From contig JAEWVY010000367.1 in assembly GCA_023396625.1 (NCBI GenBank), positions 1 to 21,611 on the forward strand: DNA of 21,611 nucleotides, read 5' to 3'. Shown piece after piece: positions 6,975 to 17,180 of this stretch. The notes beneath the pieces are model-generated. The model did not search any database. It was not told where the DNA came from and saw only the letters and a program-made list of their open reading frames with translations. This stretch comes from Pseudomonadota bacterium. GTDB lineage: Bacteria; Pseudomonadota; Gammaproteobacteria; Burkholderiales; Burkholderiaceae_C. Made by a program: the position numbers and the translations under genes. Each line of letters begins with the position of its first letter. Within the stretch, counting starts at the first letter, position 1.

Positions 6975-7742
6975 ATGATCGACAAGGCGGATTTCATCGA
7001 AGGCATGGCCCGTGGCATGGCCGTGCTCGAAAGCTTCGACACGGAGCGTCAGCGTCTGAATGCCACTCTGGCGGCCCAGCGTGCGGGGTTGACCCGGGCG
7101 GCGGCGCGGCGACACCTGCTGACGCTGCTGCATCTGGGCTACCTCGAAACCGATGGCAGCTACTTTTGGCTGGCGCCCAAGGTGCTGCGGTTCTCGGGCA
7201 GCTACCTTGCCTCGGCCCGTGCCCCGCGGCTCATCCAGCCGACGCTGACGCGGCTGGCGGCGCAGGCGCAGGAATCATTTTCCGCCGTGGTGCTGGATCG
7301 GGACGAGGTGGTGATCATCGCGCGCAGCGGGCAGATCCGCCTGCTCGCCTACGGCCTGCACCTGGGCGCGCGCCTTCCCGCGCATGCCACGTCCACGGGC
7401 CGGGTGCTGCTGGCGTCGATGCCGCCGGCGGAATTCGAGGCCTGGATGCGCGGCGAATCCGGCGATCGGACCTTGCGGCGCCTGACCCCTCACACGGTGG
7501 TCGACCCGCAGGCCTTCCGCGAGTTGATCGGCCGGGTGCGGCAGGACGACTGGTGCGTCGCTTCCGAGGAACATGAACTGGGCGTGCACGCCCTGGCCGT
7601 GCCCGTGCGCGATATGCGGGGACGCACGGTCGCGGCCCTCAACGTCGTGGCTTCGCCCGCGCGTCTGCAACCCGAGGTGATGCGGCGGGATTTGCTGCCG
7701 CTGCTGCTGGAGGCGGCGCGGGAACTGCGCCCTCTGTTCTAG
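6975..7742 (+). CDS. IclR-family transcriptional regulator, PcaR/PcaU/PobR-like
   Basis: This 255-residue DNA-binding regulator has an N-terminal winged helix (about 5-70) followed by the IclR effector domain (about 85-250). The helix-turn-helix region AQRAGLTRAAARRHLLTLLHLGYLE and the opening FIEGMARGMAVLESFD resemble the PcaR/PcaU/PobR subgroup, which senses beta-ketoadipate, protocatechuate or 4-hydroxybenzoate. In the effector domain, ARLPAHATSTGRVLLASM and the C-terminal SEEHELGVHALAVPVRD are typical family motifs. Only the ATG at 6975 is available in frame downstream of a stop codon, and its Shine-Dalgarno is poor. It is divergent from aapJ and convergent with livF (28-base gap). Candidate targets are pobA, the aap operon or the LIV operon; pobA is favoured because the palindrome upstream of it resembles PcaR sites. 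Confidence 0.9.
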   Translation: MIDKADFIEGMARGMAVLESFDTERQRLNATLAAQRAGLTRAAARRHLLTLLHLGYLETDGSYFWLAPKVLRFSGSYLASARAPRLIQPTLTRLAAQAQESFSAVVLDRDEVVIIARSGQIRLLAYGLHLGARLPAHATSTGRVLLASMPPAEFEAWMRGESGDRTLRRLTPHTVVDPQAFRELIGRVRQDDWCVASEEHELGVHALAVPVRDMRGRTVAALNVVASPARLQPEVMRRDLLPLLLEAARELRPLF

Positions 7743-7770
7743 GGCGCGCCGCCCACGCCGGGCAAGGGCA

Positions 7771-8499
7771 TCAAACGCCGAGGTGCTGCGCCAGAAGCGC
7801 CGGCTGCGTCAACAGCGCGTTGGAGGTGCCCGCAAAGGCCACCTCTCCCTTGACCAGGATGATGTTGCGGTCGGTGATCTGGGTCACGTGCTTCCAGTTC
7901 TTGTCCACGATCACGCTGCTGATTCCGCTCTCCCGGATCAGGCCGCAGATGCGCCAGATCTCACGCGCGATCAGGGGCGCCAAGCCCTCGGTGGCTTCAT
8001 CGAGAATCAGCACTTCAGGGTTGGTCATGAGGGCGCGGCCGATGGTCAGCATCTGCTGTTCGCCGCCGGAAAGCTGCTGGCCGCCATGACCCAAGCGCTC
8101 CTTCAACCGGGGGAACGTCTCGAGCACCCGCTCATAGGTCCAGTCGCGCTGGCCGCGCACGCCGGCACGGGCGGCCATTTTCAGATTTTCCTCCACGCTC
8201 AGGTTGCCAAAAATGCCGCGTCCCTCGGGCACGTAGGCGATGCCCATGCGCGCAATTTCATAGGGCGCACGGCCCGTCACGTCACGTCCCATGACACGCA
8301 CCGTTCCGTGGCGTGGCGGCACCAGGCCCATCAAACTCTTGAGGAGCGTGCTCTTGCCCATGCCGTTGCGCCCCATGAGGCCCACGGTTTCCCCGCGGGC
8401 CACCGAAAAGTCGACACCGCGCAGGATATGGCTGGCACCGTAGTAGGTTTGCAGGCCACTGGCCTCGATCAGCAGTTGGGCGGACGATGACGTGCCCAT
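7771..8499 (-). CDS. livF: LIV-type ABC transporter, ATP-binding subunit LivF
   Basis: This is a 242-residue ATPase of the branched-chain amino-acid/aromatic-acid importer class. Walker A GRNGMGKST is at 43-51, signature LSGGEQQ at 143-149 and Walker B VLILDEATEGLAP at 163-175. AYVPEGRGIFGNLSVEENL (88-106) is the LivF hallmark. The usual VEQN segment after Walker B is replaced by VDKNWKHVTQITDR, a variant seen in a subset of LIV ATPases. The gene is last in the operon; its ATG is one base after the livG stop codon, implying translational coupling. The substrate is not determined by this subunit. Confidence 0.95.
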   Translation of the reverse strand: MGTSSSAQLLIEASGLQTYYGASHILRGVDFSVARGETVGLMGRNGMGKSTLLKSLMGLVPPRHGTVRVMGRDVTGRAPYEIARMGIAYVPEGRGIFGNLSVEENLKMAARAGVRGQRDWTYERVLETFPRLKERLGHGGQQLSGGEQQMLTIGRALMTNPEVLILDEATEGLAPLIAREIWRICGLIRESGISSVIVDKNWKHVTQITDRNIILVKGEVAFAGTSNALLTQPALLAQHLGV

Positions 8500-8500
8500 G

Positions 8501-9262
8501 TCAGTGCTCTTCCCCGAGATAGGCTGCCTGGACCCCGCGGTCGGTGCGGATGGTGGCGGGCGCGCCGCTGGCGATCACCATGCCATTGACCATGACCGTG
8601 ATTCGGTCCGCCAGGGTGAAGATCGCGTCGAGGTCGTGCTCGACCAGCATCATCGCGTGATCTTTCTTCAGGCGCAGCAGCAGTTCGACCATGCGCTGCG
8701 CCTCGGCCACACCCATGCCCGCCAGCGGCTCGTCGAGCAGTAGCACGACCGGCTCGGTGGCCAGGGTCATTGCGATTTCAAGCTGCCGTTGTTCGCCGTG
8801 GCTGGCGGCGCCAGCCACGGTGTGGCGCCGGGCCTGCAGCCCGGCCAGCTCGATGGCCCGTTCGGCACGGGCGTTGGCGGCGGCAGACTGGGTGGCGTTC
8901 CCGAGCCACCGCAACGGATTCCAGGGCTGCTGCGCGTCTCGGGACTGCGCAGCCAGGCGCACGTTCTCCCACACGGTGAAGGGCGGGAAGATGTTGGTTT
9001 TCTGGTAACTGCGGCCCAGGCCCTGGCGTGAGATGTTTTCCGGAGACCCGCCGGTCACGTCACGCCCGGCGAGCGTCACGGTGCCGGAGGAGGGCGGCAG
9101 GTCGCCCGAAAGCAGGTTGGTCAGCGTGGATTTACCGGCACCGTTGGGCCCGATCACCGCATGGATGTGGTTGCGCCAGAGATCAACCGACACCCCGTTG
9201 ACCGCGGCCAGCCCGCCGAATCGCTTGGTCAGGTTCTTCGCCGAAAGCAGCACCTCACTCAT
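8501..9262 (-). CDS. livG: LIV-type ABC transporter, ATP-binding subunit LivG
   Basis: This 253-residue ATPase is the partner of LivF. Walker A GPNGAGKST is at 38-46. The signature is the SHGEQRQLEIA form, usual in LivG rather than LSGGQ. Walker B VVLLLDEPLAGMG and the H-loop LVEHDLDAIF follow. LGRSYQKTNIFPPFTVWENV matches the LivG Q-loop region. The ATG at 9262 gives the standard N-terminus (SEVLLSAKNLTKRFGG) and overlaps the end of livM by 8 bases. An upstream in-frame start at 9460 would add 66 unlikely residues read from inside livM and is rejected. Confidence 0.95.
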   Translation of the reverse strand: MSEVLLSAKNLTKRFGGLAAVNGVSVDLWRNHIHAVIGPNGAGKSTLTNLLSGDLPPSSGTVTLAGRDVTGGSPENISRQGLGRSYQKTNIFPPFTVWENVRLAAQSRDAQQPWNPLRWLGNATQSAAANARAERAIELAGLQARRHTVAGAASHGEQRQLEIAMTLATEPVVLLLDEPLAGMGVAEAQRMVELLLRLKKDHAMMLVEHDLDAIFTLADRITVMVNGMVIASGAPATIRTDRGVQAAYLGEEH

Positions 9263-10253
9263 GGCGCCCTGCCTTGCCGCGCAGGACGCGCTCCACCAGG
9301 CCCAGCACCCCGCGCGGTGCCAGCCACACCACGGCCACGATGAACAGGCCCATCCACAACTGCCAGTGCTTGCCGGTATCGAAGTCGCCGATGGCCGGCA
9401 GATCCTTGACCGCGTGCAGCACGTATTCAAAAGTGAAGGCACCGACGATGGCGCCGGCAAAATTGCCCATGCCCCCCAGGATGACCATCATGATGGCGTG
9501 GGCGCTCATGTGAAACCCCATCAGCTCCGGATTCACGTACCCCGTTTGCGCCCCCCACAGGTAGCCCGCGAGCCCCGCGAGCGCGCCGGCCAGCGTGAAA
9601 GCCGACAACTTGTAGCCGAAGGTGCCGAACCCCACGGCACGCATGCGGTGCTCGTTGACGCGGATGCCCGCCAGGGCGCGGCCCATGGGACTCCACAGCA
9701 GGCGCCGCAGGAACAGGTACACCCCGAGCAGGCAGGCGAACGTGAAGTAGTAGAAGACGCGCTTGTCCTCGAGGTCGAACAGGCCGGCATCGGGCTTGAA
9801 GTTGACATAGATGCCGTCCGATCCACCCAATGCCTTGTTGTCGAAGAACAGGTAGAACACCATCTGCGCGAAAGCCATCGTCACCATGATGAAGTAAATG
9901 CCGTGGGTGCGCACCACGAAGAAGCCGATGACCAGCGCGGCCAGTCCACAGGCCAGCACCGTCACGGGGAGCGACCACCACAGGCTCACGGGTTCGGCCT
10001 GCGGTGTCAGGAAGGCGAGCAGATAGCCCGCCAGACCGAAATAGGCCGCGTGGCCGAGCGACACCAGGCCGGTCACGCCAAGCAGCAAGTCCAGGCTCGC
10101 CGCGAAGATCGCCAGAATCATCATCCGGGAGACCATCTGGACATAGAAATCGCTGCCGATGAACGGAAACGCGATCAGGGCCAGCGCGCCGAGCCCGAGC
10201 AGCACCTGGATGCCGCGGGGAAGCACTTCGAGGTTGGCCCGGGGACTGCTCAT
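9255..10253 (-). CDS. livM: LIV-type ABC transporter, permease LivM
   Basis: This 332-residue inner-membrane permease has about nine hydrophobic segments. LivM hallmarks are visible: LLLGVTGLVSLGHAAYFGLAGY (near 56-77), RTHGIYFIMVTMAFAQM (near 114-130), GGSDGIYV, and the cytoplasmic docking loop SPMGRALAGIRVNEHRMRAVG (about 187-207). The conserved GYLWGAQTGYVNPE and ILGGMGNFAGAIVGA follow. The C-terminus is basic. It overlaps livG by 8 bases and starts 10 bases after the livH stop codon, so livH-M-G-F form one tight transcript. It pairs with LivH to make the channel. Confidence 0.95.
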   Translation of the reverse strand: MSSPRANLEVLPRGIQVLLGLGALALIAFPFIGSDFYVQMVSRMMILAIFAASLDLLLGVTGLVSLGHAAYFGLAGYLLAFLTPQAEPVSLWWSLPVTVLACGLAALVIGFFVVRTHGIYFIMVTMAFAQMVFYLFFDNKALGGSDGIYVNFKPDAGLFDLEDKRVFYYFTFACLLGVYLFLRRLLWSPMGRALAGIRVNEHRMRAVGFGTFGYKLSAFTLAGALAGLAGYLWGAQTGYVNPELMGFHMSAHAIMMVILGGMGNFAGAIVGAFTFEYVLHAVKDLPAIGDFDTGKHWQLWMGLFIVAVVWLAPRGVLGLVERVLRGKAGRHE

Positions 10254-10263
10254 GGATGGGCTT

Positions 10264-11127
10264 TCATTGCTTGAACAGGCCCTCGGGCTTCCACAGCAGC
10301 ACCGCCGCCATCAGGACGTAGACCAGCATGCCCGAGACTTGGGGCAGCAGCACCTTGCCGAAGGTGTCCACCAGACCCACGAGCAGGGCCGAGATCAGCG
10401 CGCCGCGGACCGAGCCGATCCCGCCGATGACCACCACCACGAAGCACATGATGAGCACCTGAGCCCCCATGTTCGGGTAGACGCTGGCGATCGGGGCGGC
10501 GATCATGCCGGCCACGCTGGCCAACCCCACGCCCAGGGCGAACACGAAGGCGTGGATCAGCTTGATGTTGACGCCCAGCGATTCGGTCATGTCGCGGTTG
10601 AACGCCCCGGCGCGGATCTTCATGCCCAGCCGGGTCTTGTTGATCAGCAGATACAGGCCAATGGCCAGCGCGATGCAGATCCCTGACATGAACAGCCGGT
10701 ACACAGGGTAGGACAGCGTGTCGGTCAAGGCGATCGAGGCGCCCAGCGCATCGGGCACCTTCACGCCGTGGACGTCGTCCCCCCAGAGGATCGAGCGCAC
10801 CTCCTCGAAGATGTAGATCAGGCCAAAGGTCAGCAAGACCTGGTCGAGGTGATCGCGTCGATAGAAGTGGCGAAACAGCAGCCATTCCAGCGCCAGCCCG
10901 AACAGCACCGACAGCGCCGATCCCCCCAGGATGGCCAGCGTCAGGCTGCCGAATTGCCCCGCCAGCGCATACGCCAGGTAGGCACCCAGCATGTAGAAAC
11001 TGCCGTGCGCGAGGTTGACCACGCCCATGATGCCAAAAATCAAGGTCAGGCCTGCGGCCAGCATGAACAGCAGCAGACCGTACTGCACGCTGTTGAGCAC
11101 CTGAATCAGAAAATTGGCGAGATCCAT
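10264..11127 (-). CDS. livH: LIV-type ABC transporter, permease LivH
   Basis: This 287-residue inner-membrane permease has the typical LivH opening LIQVLNSVQYGLLLFMLAAG and GIMGVVNLAHGSFYMLGAY. The docking loop TRLGMKIRAGAFNRDMTESLG lies near 165-185, and the end has IGGIGSVRGALISALLVG. The start is fixed by homology to the common LivH N-terminus (MDLANFLIQ). Unusually, the 20 bases before the ATG are pyrimidine-rich, with two T-runs and no Shine-Dalgarno, because the U-tract of an upstream terminator-like hairpin lies there. Its translation may depend on readthrough and on an atypical initiation context. Confidence 0.95.
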   Translation of the reverse strand: MDLANFLIQVLNSVQYGLLLFMLAAGLTLIFGIMGVVNLAHGSFYMLGAYLAYALAGQFGSLTLAILGGSALSVLFGLALEWLLFRHFYRRDHLDQVLLTFGLIYIFEEVRSILWGDDVHGVKVPDALGASIALTDTLSYPVYRLFMSGICIALAIGLYLLINKTRLGMKIRAGAFNRDMTESLGVNIKLIHAFVFALGVGLASVAGMIAAPIASVYPNMGAQVLIMCFVVVVIGGIGSVRGALISALLVGLVDTFGKVLLPQVSGMLVYVLMAAVLLWKPEGLFKQ

Positions 11128-11142
11128 CGGAAAAAAGGCAGG

Positions 11143-11167
11143 AAAAACGGCGGAGAGCGTCCGCCGT
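11143..11167 (-). terminator. Rho-independent terminator or attenuator between livK and livH
   Basis: Read on the minus strand, arms ACGGCGGA and TCCGCCGT (11167-11147) form a perfect 8-bp stem with a 5-base loop. The stem is followed at once by a T-run (11147-11143), and a second T-run lies at 11136-11131. The stem starts 33 bases after the binding-protein stop codon. It probably ends most transcripts after the binding-protein gene and lets some continue into livHMGF. Confidence 0.75.
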
Positions 11168-11199
11168 CAGGCCGTGGGGACAGGGGGGAATTGTCCCGC

Positions 11200-12390
11200 T
11201 CACCCCATGCGGCAGCCGGCGCCGGAGTCCGAAAGTGCCTTCGCGGCTATGCCAAGCACCTTGTTTTCCTTGTTTTCGACCACGCGCAAGTACATGTCCT
11301 GCACGGGATTGTGGGCCTTGCTCATGGTCCATTTGCCGCGCGGGCTGTCGATGACCGCCGATTCCATCGCTTTGTACAGTGCCGGCTTGGCCTTGAGGTC
11401 GCCCTTGACGGCATTCGCTCCCTTGACCAGCAGCAGCCCGGTGTCATAGCCTTGCACGGCATACACGTCCGGTTGCATGCGAAACACCTTGGCGTAGTCC
11501 AGGCGGAACTGCTTGTTGCGCGGCGTGTCCAGCGAATCGCTGTAGTGCATGGTGGTGATGACGCCGTCGGCGGCCGGTCCGGCCGCGTCGAGCACGCCCT
11601 CGGTCAGGAAGCCCGAGCCATACAGTGGGATCTTGCCCTTGAGCCCTGCGGCGGCATAGTCCTTCATGAACTTGGCCGCGGCCGGGCCGGCGAAGAAGCA
11701 GGCCACGGCATCGGGCTTGAGCGAGCCGATTTCGGTCAGCAGCGCCTGGAACTCCACGTTCGGGAACGGCAGCCCCAGCTCCTTGACGATGGTGCCGCCG
11801 GCCTTGGTGTAGCTTTCCTTGAAGCCTTCGAAAGCCTCGTCGCCCGCCGCGTATTTCCAGGTGATCCAGACGGCTTTTTTGTGGCCTTTTTCCACCATGG
11901 TCTTGCCCAGGGCCAGGGTGGGCTGGCTGTTCGTGAAGCTGGTGCGGAAGACATTGGGAGCGCACAACGCCCGCGTGGCGGCATGCACGCCGGCGTTGGG
12001 AATCAGCGTCAGGACCCCGGATTCTCGCGCAACCTTCTGGATGCCCATTTGCACGCCCGAGTGCACGGTGCCGATCAGTACGTCGACCATGTCGCGCTGC
12101 ACCAGCTTGTTGGCGTTTTCCACGCCCTTGGACGGGTCGGATTCGTCGTCCACCTTGAACCATTCGATGTCACGCCCACCCAGCTTGCCGCCTTGTTCGG
12201 CGATGGCCATGCGCACGCCATTCTCGATCGCCACGCCCAGCGGAGCGTAGGCGCCGGTATAGGGAAGCATCAGTCCGACCCGGATCTTGGCACCCTGGGC
12301 ACGCGCGATTTCGGGCAACAGCAATCCCGAAGTGGCGGCGCCGGCCAAAACGGCTCCGCGAGACAGGACGAGGCGGCGAGTTGTGGTCAT
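11200..12390 (-). CDS. livK: LIV-type ABC transporter, periplasmic substrate-binding protein
   Basis: This 396-residue type-1 periplasmic binding protein (Leu/Ile/Val receptor class) begins with a signal peptide of about 32 residues. The signal starts with a twin Arg (TTTRRLVLSRGAVLAGA) and ends at EIARA-Q, so export by Tat is possible though not certain. The mature protein opens with IRVGLMLPYTGAYAPLG, the usual family start, followed by GGRDIEWFKVDDESDP, LIGTVHSGVQMG and NAGVHAATRALCAPNVFRTSF. The late VYAVQGYDTGLLLVKG is also typical. It is the first gene of the operon, with a good AGGAG site 7 bases before the ATG. Homologues of this style carry branched-chain or aromatic acids. With pobA and a PobR-like regulator nearby, 4-hydroxybenzoate or a related aromatic is a plausible but unproven ligand. 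The symbol denotes family, not substrate. Confidence 0.93.
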   Translation of the reverse strand: MTTTRRLVLSRGAVLAGAATSGLLLPEIARAQGAKIRVGLMLPYTGAYAPLGVAIENGVRMAIAEQGGKLGGRDIEWFKVDDESDPSKGVENANKLVQRDMVDVLIGTVHSGVQMGIQKVARESGVLTLIPNAGVHAATRALCAPNVFRTSFTNSQPTLALGKTMVEKGHKKAVWITWKYAAGDEAFEGFKESYTKAGGTIVKELGLPFPNVEFQALLTEIGSLKPDAVACFFAGPAAAKFMKDYAAAGLKGKIPLYGSGFLTEGVLDAAGPAADGVITTMHYSDSLDTPRNKQFRLDYAKVFRMQPDVYAVQGYDTGLLLVKGANAVKGDLKAKPALYKAMESAVIDSPRGKWTMSKAHNPVQDMYLRVVENKENKVLGIAAKALSDSGAGCRMG

Positions 12391-12411
12391 GGGGAAGCTC
12401 CTTTTGTTTAG

Positions 12412-12450
12412 GCTTAAAGCAATTTAAGCGAAATCAGCCGCCTGGCGGCT
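12412..12450. promoter_or_regulatory. Two adjacent palindromes in the livK promoter region
   Basis: GCTTAAA-GCAA-TTTAAGC (12412-12429) is a perfect inverted repeat 22 bases upstream of the livK start. AGCCGCC-T-GGCGGCT (12436-12450) is a second perfect palindrome just beyond it. A weaker third, CCGAAC/GTTCGG with an 8-base loop, lies at 12461-12480. The first sits close to where the livK RNA should start, so it could be a repressor operator. No regulator is identified. Confidence 0.5.
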
Positions 12451-12674
12451 CATGGCTTACCCGAACATGGCAGGGTTCGGATGAAAAAACACCTCCGGGG
12501 ACGCCACTGAGCCAGGGGGCCGGTTTTCCACAGCATACTGTGCTGCATCGGGCGTGGCGCTGGCCCGGTCCGAGCCGGGGCATCGTTCCAGTGGACTTAT
12601 TTTTTCGGACTCTCTTTTTCCGAGGCATTAGGGGGGCCAATTCCGGCCGTGGAGATGCCGCCGGGCGCACTCGA

Positions 12675-12680
12675 TAGAAT
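12675..12680 (+). promoter_or_regulatory. Possible -10 box placing the transcript start at the clpS ATG
   Basis: TAGAAT matches the -10 consensus at 5 of 6 positions and ends 6 bases before the clpS ATG. There is no Shine-Dalgarno in the interval, so the mRNA could be leaderless. No convincing -35 box is visible 17 bases upstream. Confidence 0.3.
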
Positions 12681-12686
12681 GATTTC

Positions 12687-13046
12687 ATGGCAACCAAAAC
12701 ACCTTCCACCCCCCGCGCGCCCGTGACACCGGTGCCCGAGGGTGACGACGGCGGTTCGGTGGTGCTCGAGCGCCGCCCGCAGCGGGTCCAGCCGCCGCAG
12801 ATGCATCAGGTGGTGATGCTCAACGACGACTTCACCCCGATGGAGTTCGTGGTGCAGGTGATCCAGGAGTTTTTCAGCAAGGACCGGGAGACCGCCACGC
12901 AGATCATGCTGAAGATCCATCTCGACGGCAAAGGCATATGCGGTGTGTATTCGCGCGACATTGCGGCGACCAAGGTCGATCAGGTGCTCGATGCCGCCCG
13001 CCAGGCAGGGCATCCGTTGCAGTGTGTCAGTGAGCCTGTTGAATAA
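12687..13046 (+). CDS. clpS: ATP-dependent Clp protease adaptor ClpS
   Basis: This 119-residue adaptor binds N-degron substrates (bulky hydrophobic N-terminal residues) and hands them to ClpAP. An unstructured Pro-rich tail (1-38) precedes the core. The core has VVMLNDDFTPMEFVVQVIQ (42-60), with the N-degron pocket Asn46, Asp47 and Asp48, then MLKIHLDGKGICGVY (74-88) with conserved His78, and the C-terminal strand. Length and motifs are normal. It lies 61 bases upstream of clpA, the standard neighbour. No clear Shine-Dalgarno precedes the ATG. Confidence 0.97.
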   Translation: MATKTPSTPRAPVTPVPEGDDGGSVVLERRPQRVQPPQMHQVVMLNDDFTPMEFVVQVIQEFFSKDRETATQIMLKIHLDGKGICGVYSRDIAATKVDQVLDAARQAGHPLQCVSEPVE

Positions 13047-13107
13047 CGGCGAATCCCCCCGACATGACAGGCCAGCACGTTTTTAAAGCAAGGCAAAAGG
13101 AAATCAC

Positions 13108-15444
<2,337 letters not shown>

Positions 15445-15475
15445 GGCACCCGGGCTTCCGCACGCGCCTCGAAAC

Positions 15476-15504
15476 CGGGGCCGGTGGTCATGTCACCGGC
15501 CCCG
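15476..15504 (+). terminator. Strong hairpin after clpA
   Basis: Arms CGGGGCCGGTG (15476-15486) and CACCGGCCCCG (15494-15504) are perfectly complementary (11 bp) with a 7-base loop, 32 bases past the clpA stop codon. No T-run follows, so intrinsic termination may be weak, but its position fits a transcript end. Confidence 0.6.
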
Positions 15505-15549
15505 CGTCGTGTCGGCCCCTCGCCGGCGCCGCTTTGTACTATCAAAAAA

Positions 15550-15600
15550 GATAGCGCAATATGTCCATTCCACGCTGGGAAATGGCATTTTTTTTGAAAT
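15550..15600 (+). repeat. Palindromic intergenic repeat, copy R2
   Basis: This copy has GATAGCGCAATATGTCCA, then CACGCTGG, then AATGGC and a run of eight or nine T. It matches R1 and the reverse complement of R3 at the shared blocks. It lies just upstream of sbcB, so its T-rich end faces the gene. Confidence 0.6.
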
Positions 15601-15655
15601 TTTCGGGTGAAAGCGGATTTGCGACTACAGTGGCGCAGCAACTCATCTTCAGCGC

Positions 15656-17140
15656 ATGACGGACCGACTCCAGCCCCCCGCGGCCACGCACACCTTTCTC
15701 TGGCACGACTACGAAACCTTCGGCGCGAATACCCGGCTCGACCGCCCTGCGCAGTTCGCCGCCCTCCGCACCGACGCCGAGCTGAACGAAGTCGGCGAGC
15801 CGCTGATGTTGTACTGCCAGCCCGCGCCGGACTATGTGCCCGACCCCGAGTCCTGCCTCATCACCGGCATCACCCCGCAGGAATGCCAGGCCAAGGGCGA
15901 ACCCGAGGCCATTTTTGCCACGCGCATCCACGCCGCGCTGGCCGAGCCCGGCACCATCGGCGTGGGCTACAACACGATCCGCTTCGACGATGAAATTACC
16001 CGCTTCATGTTCTGGCGCAACCTCATCGACCCTTACGGACGCGAGTGGCAGAACGGCTGCGGCCGCTGGGACCTCCTCGACCTGGTGCGCGCCACCTGGG
16101 CGTTGCGCCCCGAGGGCATCGAATGGCCCACCAACGACGAGGGCAAGCCCAGCTTCAAGCTCGAGCACCTGAGCGCCGCCAACGGCCTCGCCCACGAGAG
16201 CGCGCACGACGCCCTCTCGGACGTGCGCGCCACGCTCGCGCTGGCGCGGCTGGTCCGGCAAAAGCAAGCCCGGCTGTTCGACTTCTGCTTCGCCCTGCAC
16301 CGCAAGGACCGCGTGGCGCAGGAGCTGGGCCTGCCCTGCGAGCAGTCGCACGCGCGGCCGTTCCTGCACATCTCGGGCATGTTCGGCGTGGAACGCGGCT
16401 GCATGGCGGTGATGTGGCCGCTGGCCACGCACCCCACCAACAAAAACGAACTCATCGCCTGGGACCTGGCGCACGACCCCGCCGAACTGGCGAACCTCGA
16501 CGTGGAGACGCTGCGCCAGCGCCTGTTCACCCGCACCGCCGACCTGCCCGCAGGCGTGGCGCGCCTGCCGGTGAAGACCATCCACCTGAACAAATCGCCC
16601 GTCGTCATCAGCCAGCTCAAGGTGCTCACGCCCGCCCTGCAGGCGCGTTGGGGGCTGGACCTGGCGCAGGCGCTGCGGCACGCATCGACCGCCCGCGACC
16701 TGCCTGACCTGAGCGCTGTCTGGCCCGAAGTCTTCCGCCGCCCCGAAGCCGACACACCCGTGGACGTGGAGCAAGACCTGTACAGCGGCTTCGTCGGCAA
16801 CGCCGACCGCCGCCGCCTGGAGCAACTGCGCGCGCTCGACCCCGCCGCACTGGCGCACGCGCGCACCGGCTTCGACGACCCGCGCCTGGCCGACCTGCTG
16901 CTGCGCTGGCGCGCACGCAACTGGCCCGACACCCTGACGCCCGATGAGGCCGCGCAGTGGCACGCCCTGCGCGAAGCCCGGCTGCTGCAGGGCGAAGGCG
17001 GCATGCGCACCCTGGCGCAACTGCAAGAACGCCTGGACGCGCTGGCCGACGAGGCCCTGGCCCGCGGCGACGACCGCGCCGAGGCCATCCTCAGCGCCCT
17101 GGCCGACTGGGCCGAGCACCTGGCCGCGGATTTGGGTTGA
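15656..17140 (+). CDS. sbcB: Exodeoxyribonuclease I (3'-5' ssDNA exonuclease)
   Basis: This 494-residue protein digests single-stranded DNA from 3' ends in recombination and mismatch repair. A DnaQ-like exonuclease domain comes first: WHDYETFG with Asp18 and Glu20, VGYNTIRFDDEITRFMFWRN (103-122) with Asp111, and ESAHDALSDVRATL (181-194) with His184 and Asp189. These fit the metal-binding and catalytic residues of E. coli ExoI (Asp15, Glu17, Asp108, His181, Asp186). An SH3-like domain and the ExoI C-terminal domain follow, with KTIHLNKSP near 305. Length is normal. The ATG has no clear Shine-Dalgarno. A hairpin and repeat R2 separate it from clpA, so it is probably transcribed separately. Confidence 0.97.
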   Translation: MTDRLQPPAATHTFLWHDYETFGANTRLDRPAQFAALRTDAELNEVGEPLMLYCQPAPDYVPDPESCLITGITPQECQAKGEPEAIFATRIHAALAEPGTIGVGYNTIRFDDEITRFMFWRNLIDPYGREWQNGCGRWDLLDLVRATWALRPEGIEWPTNDEGKPSFKLEHLSAANGLAHESAHDALSDVRATLALARLVRQKQARLFDFCFALHRKDRVAQELGLPCEQSHARPFLHISGMFGVERGCMAVMWPLATHPTNKNELIAWDLAHDPAELANLDVETLRQRLFTRTADLPAGVARLPVKTIHLNKSPVVISQLKVLTPALQARWGLDLAQALRHASTARDLPDLSAVWPEVFRRPEADTPVDVEQDLYSGFVGNADRRRLEQLRALDPAALAHARTGFDDPRLADLLLRWRARNWPDTLTPDEAAQWHALREARLLQGEGGMRTLAQLQERLDALADEALARGDDRAEAILSALADWAEHLAADLG

Positions 17141-17180
17141 ATCAGGGGACCGGGGGCCTTCGACCGCTGCAAGCAGGTTT

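Noticed and set aside
7743..7770. Bidirectional terminator between the IclR-type gene and livF
   Set aside because: The 28-base gap has no inverted repeat with a T-run on either strand.
9263..9460. Longer livG start at 9460
   Set aside because: It would add 66 residues rich in Cys, Trp and Ser that are read from inside livM; the ATG at 9262 matches the family start.
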